A DNA stretch of 6,275 nucleotides, taken from the NCBI GenBank assembly GCA_049658145.1, contig JBASOJ010000050.1, forward strand, positions 1-6,275, in the 5' to 3' direction. The notes under the pieces are model-generated. The model saw only the letters and a program-made list of their open reading frames with translations, searched no databases and was not told where the DNA came from. Made by a program: the position numbers and the translations under genes. Position 1 is the first letter of the stretch. The number at the start of each line of letters is the position of its first letter. Positions 5,594 through 6,275 of the stretch are shown piece after piece. The DNA is from UBA6100 sp049658145 (lineage in GTDB: Bacteria; Actinomycetota; Coriobacteriia; Anaerosomatales; Anaerosomataceae).

Positions 5594-5841
5594 TGCTTTC
5601 ACCCGGCTGACCTGGTCTTTGGCCCCACACCCGCATACCGGGGCTTCCGCAAGACCGCAGTCTCACTACCGGCCCTCTCGCCCGCAGCGACCTCTCGGCT
5701 ACTGCGGACGGTACGACTTACCCCTAAGGCGCGCCATGCTCACGACGAGGCTTGGCCTCGCGCTTACGTGGGTCCTTTCGGCCGCGCCTACCTTGGACTA
5801 GGACGCTTGCGCGTCCGCAACCACAGACCCGGGTGAAAGCA
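5594..5841 (-). ncRNA. raiA RNA: Large structured RNA, probable raiA-motif RNA
   Basis: A stretch without credible coding content folds extensively. A perfect 13-bp helix closes it (5829-5841 with 5594-5606). An 8-position helix follows (5821-5828 with 5615-5622, one G.A mismatch) across an 8-nt bulge. Inside are a hairpin with a GCAA loop (5801-5816), a GAAA-loop hairpin with a bulged A (5771-5783), a 6-bp hairpin (5746-5760), a helix 5784-5789/5727-5732 enclosing the last two, a hairpin with a GAGA loop (5682-5707) and a GCCCC/GGGGC hairpin with a 13-nt loop (5622-5644). The GNRA loops occur only when read on the minus strand, which fixes direction. About 246 nt, with comF just upstream and hpf downstream, matches what I recall of the raiA motif of Actinobacteria and Firmicutes, whose function I do not know to be settled. 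Assignment rests on size, fold and neighbours, not on an alignment. No terminator follows; the lipoprotein gene starts 28 nt later. Confidence 0.68.
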
Positions 5842-5847
5842 AACAGA

Positions 5848-5876
5848 AGTGTAGCAGGTGGGAGCGGTAGGTTCAC
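5848..5876 (-). promoter_or_regulatory. Extended -10 promoter for the structured RNA and transporter operon
   Basis: On the minus strand TGC-TACACT (5856-5848) is an extended -10 element. A weak -35, GTGAAC (5876-5871), lies at the ideal 17-nt spacing and overlaps the comF stop codon. Initiation 6-7 nt past the -10 falls at about 5841, exactly the first base of the RNA's closing helix. That agreement between promoter geometry and RNA boundary supports both calls. Confidence 0.55.
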
Positions 5877-6275
5877 GCCGAACCGGGCCGTTGGACCGCC
5901 CGCGCCACCGCCAGCACACGCACCTCGGCCGCACCAGCCTCGCGGAGCACGCGTGCAGCGGCGTCGAGCGTGGCGCCGGTCGTGAAGACGTCGTCGATGA
6001 GTACGATCCGCTCGGGCATCCCGACGCGGGCCGACAGACCGCGGGGCTCCGCAAGCCGGAAGGCTCCGGCGCGGTTGGCGAAGCGCTCATCGCGACCGAG
6101 CGCGCGCTGATCGGCGGTAGCGGTCGCGCGGAGCAGGCACACTGCCGGATTGCCGGTCAGCGCCGCGAGTGAACGGGTGATATCTTCCGCGTGGTCGAAG
6201 CCGCGCCTGCGCACAGCCGCCGGTGAGGCAGGCGCCGGCGCGAGCACGTCCTCGGGTGCGAGCCAGCCTTCGGCC
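5873..6275 (-). CDS. comF: ComF/ComFC family phosphoribosyltransferase-like protein (N-terminus outside window)
   Basis: The frame is open to the window edge, so only the C-terminal 133 residues are seen and the GTG at 6247 is internal. Family landmarks are present in order: LAPAPASPAAVRRRGFDHAEDI (the VPVP...RRRGFNQAE region), TADQRALGRDERFANRAGAF (the QxxLxRxERxxNxxGAF block), and the PRPP-binding loop RIVLIDDVFTTGATLDAAAR with its paired aspartates and TTGAT. The N-terminal zinc-finger region usual in the family would lie beyond 6275. ComFC-type proteins are linked to DNA uptake during natural transformation in several bacteria; the biochemical reaction is not settled, and presence of the gene alone does not prove competence. 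It ends 32 bp before the structured RNA on the same strand, the neighbour expected of raiA-motif RNAs. Confidence 0.93.
   Translation of the reverse strand, partial: AEGWLAPEDVLAPAPASPAAVRRRGFDHAEDITRSLAALTGNPAVCLLRATATADQRALGRDERFANRAGAFRLAEPRGLSARVGMPERIVLIDDVFTTGATLDAAARVLREAGAAEVRVLAVARAVQRPGSA

Noticed and set aside
5567..5602. GTG at 5602 as the start of the first binding protein
   Set aside because: It would start inside the closing helix of the structured RNA and add 12 residues before a complete signal peptide. GGGAGGGAG directly upstream of the ATG at 5566 explains the start better.
5594..5841. The structured RNA as a cobalamin, lysine or T-box leader, RNase P RNA or tmRNA
   Set aside because: I could not find the hallmark segments: the B12-box and GCCACTG of cobalamin leaders, the T-box GGGTGGNACCGCG, the GAGGAAAGTC core of RNase P RNA, or a tmRNA tRNA-like end. 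The lysine-leader core also did not fit.
5594..5841. The same structured RNA transcribed from the plus strand
   Set aside because: The stems are symmetric, but GCAA, GAAA and GAGA loops appear only on the minus strand, and the extended -10 promoter is also on the minus strand.

Overview
The window is GC-rich and reads as a high-GC Gram-positive chromosome. Codons end in G or C, lipoproteins carry Sec/lipobox signals, Shine-Dalgarno sites are strong, and the HPF is the long dimerising form. Together with comF, hpf and a raiA-type RNA in one neighbourhood, this suggests Actinomycetota, perhaps the Coriobacteriia or an uncultured relative. The phylum is inferred from gene content and the class is a guess.

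Layout. From 1 to 769 (+) is the 3' end of a secreted or surface fibre-like protein: a collagen-like stretch, a short coiled coil, then seven 15-residue beta-roll repeats. Two hairpins (795-846) lie at the convergent junction with hpf. Everything else is on the minus strand. In transcription order it is: the 3' part of comF (6275-5873); an extended -10 promoter; a 246-248 nt structured RNA (5841-5594) that I assign to the raiA motif; a canonical-order amino-acid-binding lipoprotein (5566-4727); a second binding lipoprotein (4636-3761) whose two halves are in swapped order; a terminator-like hairpin (3732-3691); an ABC permease with an extra N-terminal membrane anchor and a degenerate FHA-like domain (3665-2322); its ATPase (2316-1558); and long HPF (1386-850).

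How the parts fit. The two binding proteins, one permease (presumably a homodimer) and one ATPase form a polar-amino-acid (PAAT/GlnPQ-type) importer. It sits between the structured RNA and hpf, so the RNA becomes the 5' leader of the transporter operon, ending 28 nt before its first start codon. As I recall, raiA-motif RNAs are normally associated with raiA/hpf and comFC, so the importer looks inserted into, or recruited by, a conserved comF-raiA RNA-hpf block.

The strongest leads for a second look are: (1) the circularly permuted solute-binding protein, (2) the extracytoplasmic FHA-like domain fused to the permease, and (3) the raiA-like RNA acting as leader of a nutrient-uptake operon next to a ribosome-hibernation gene.
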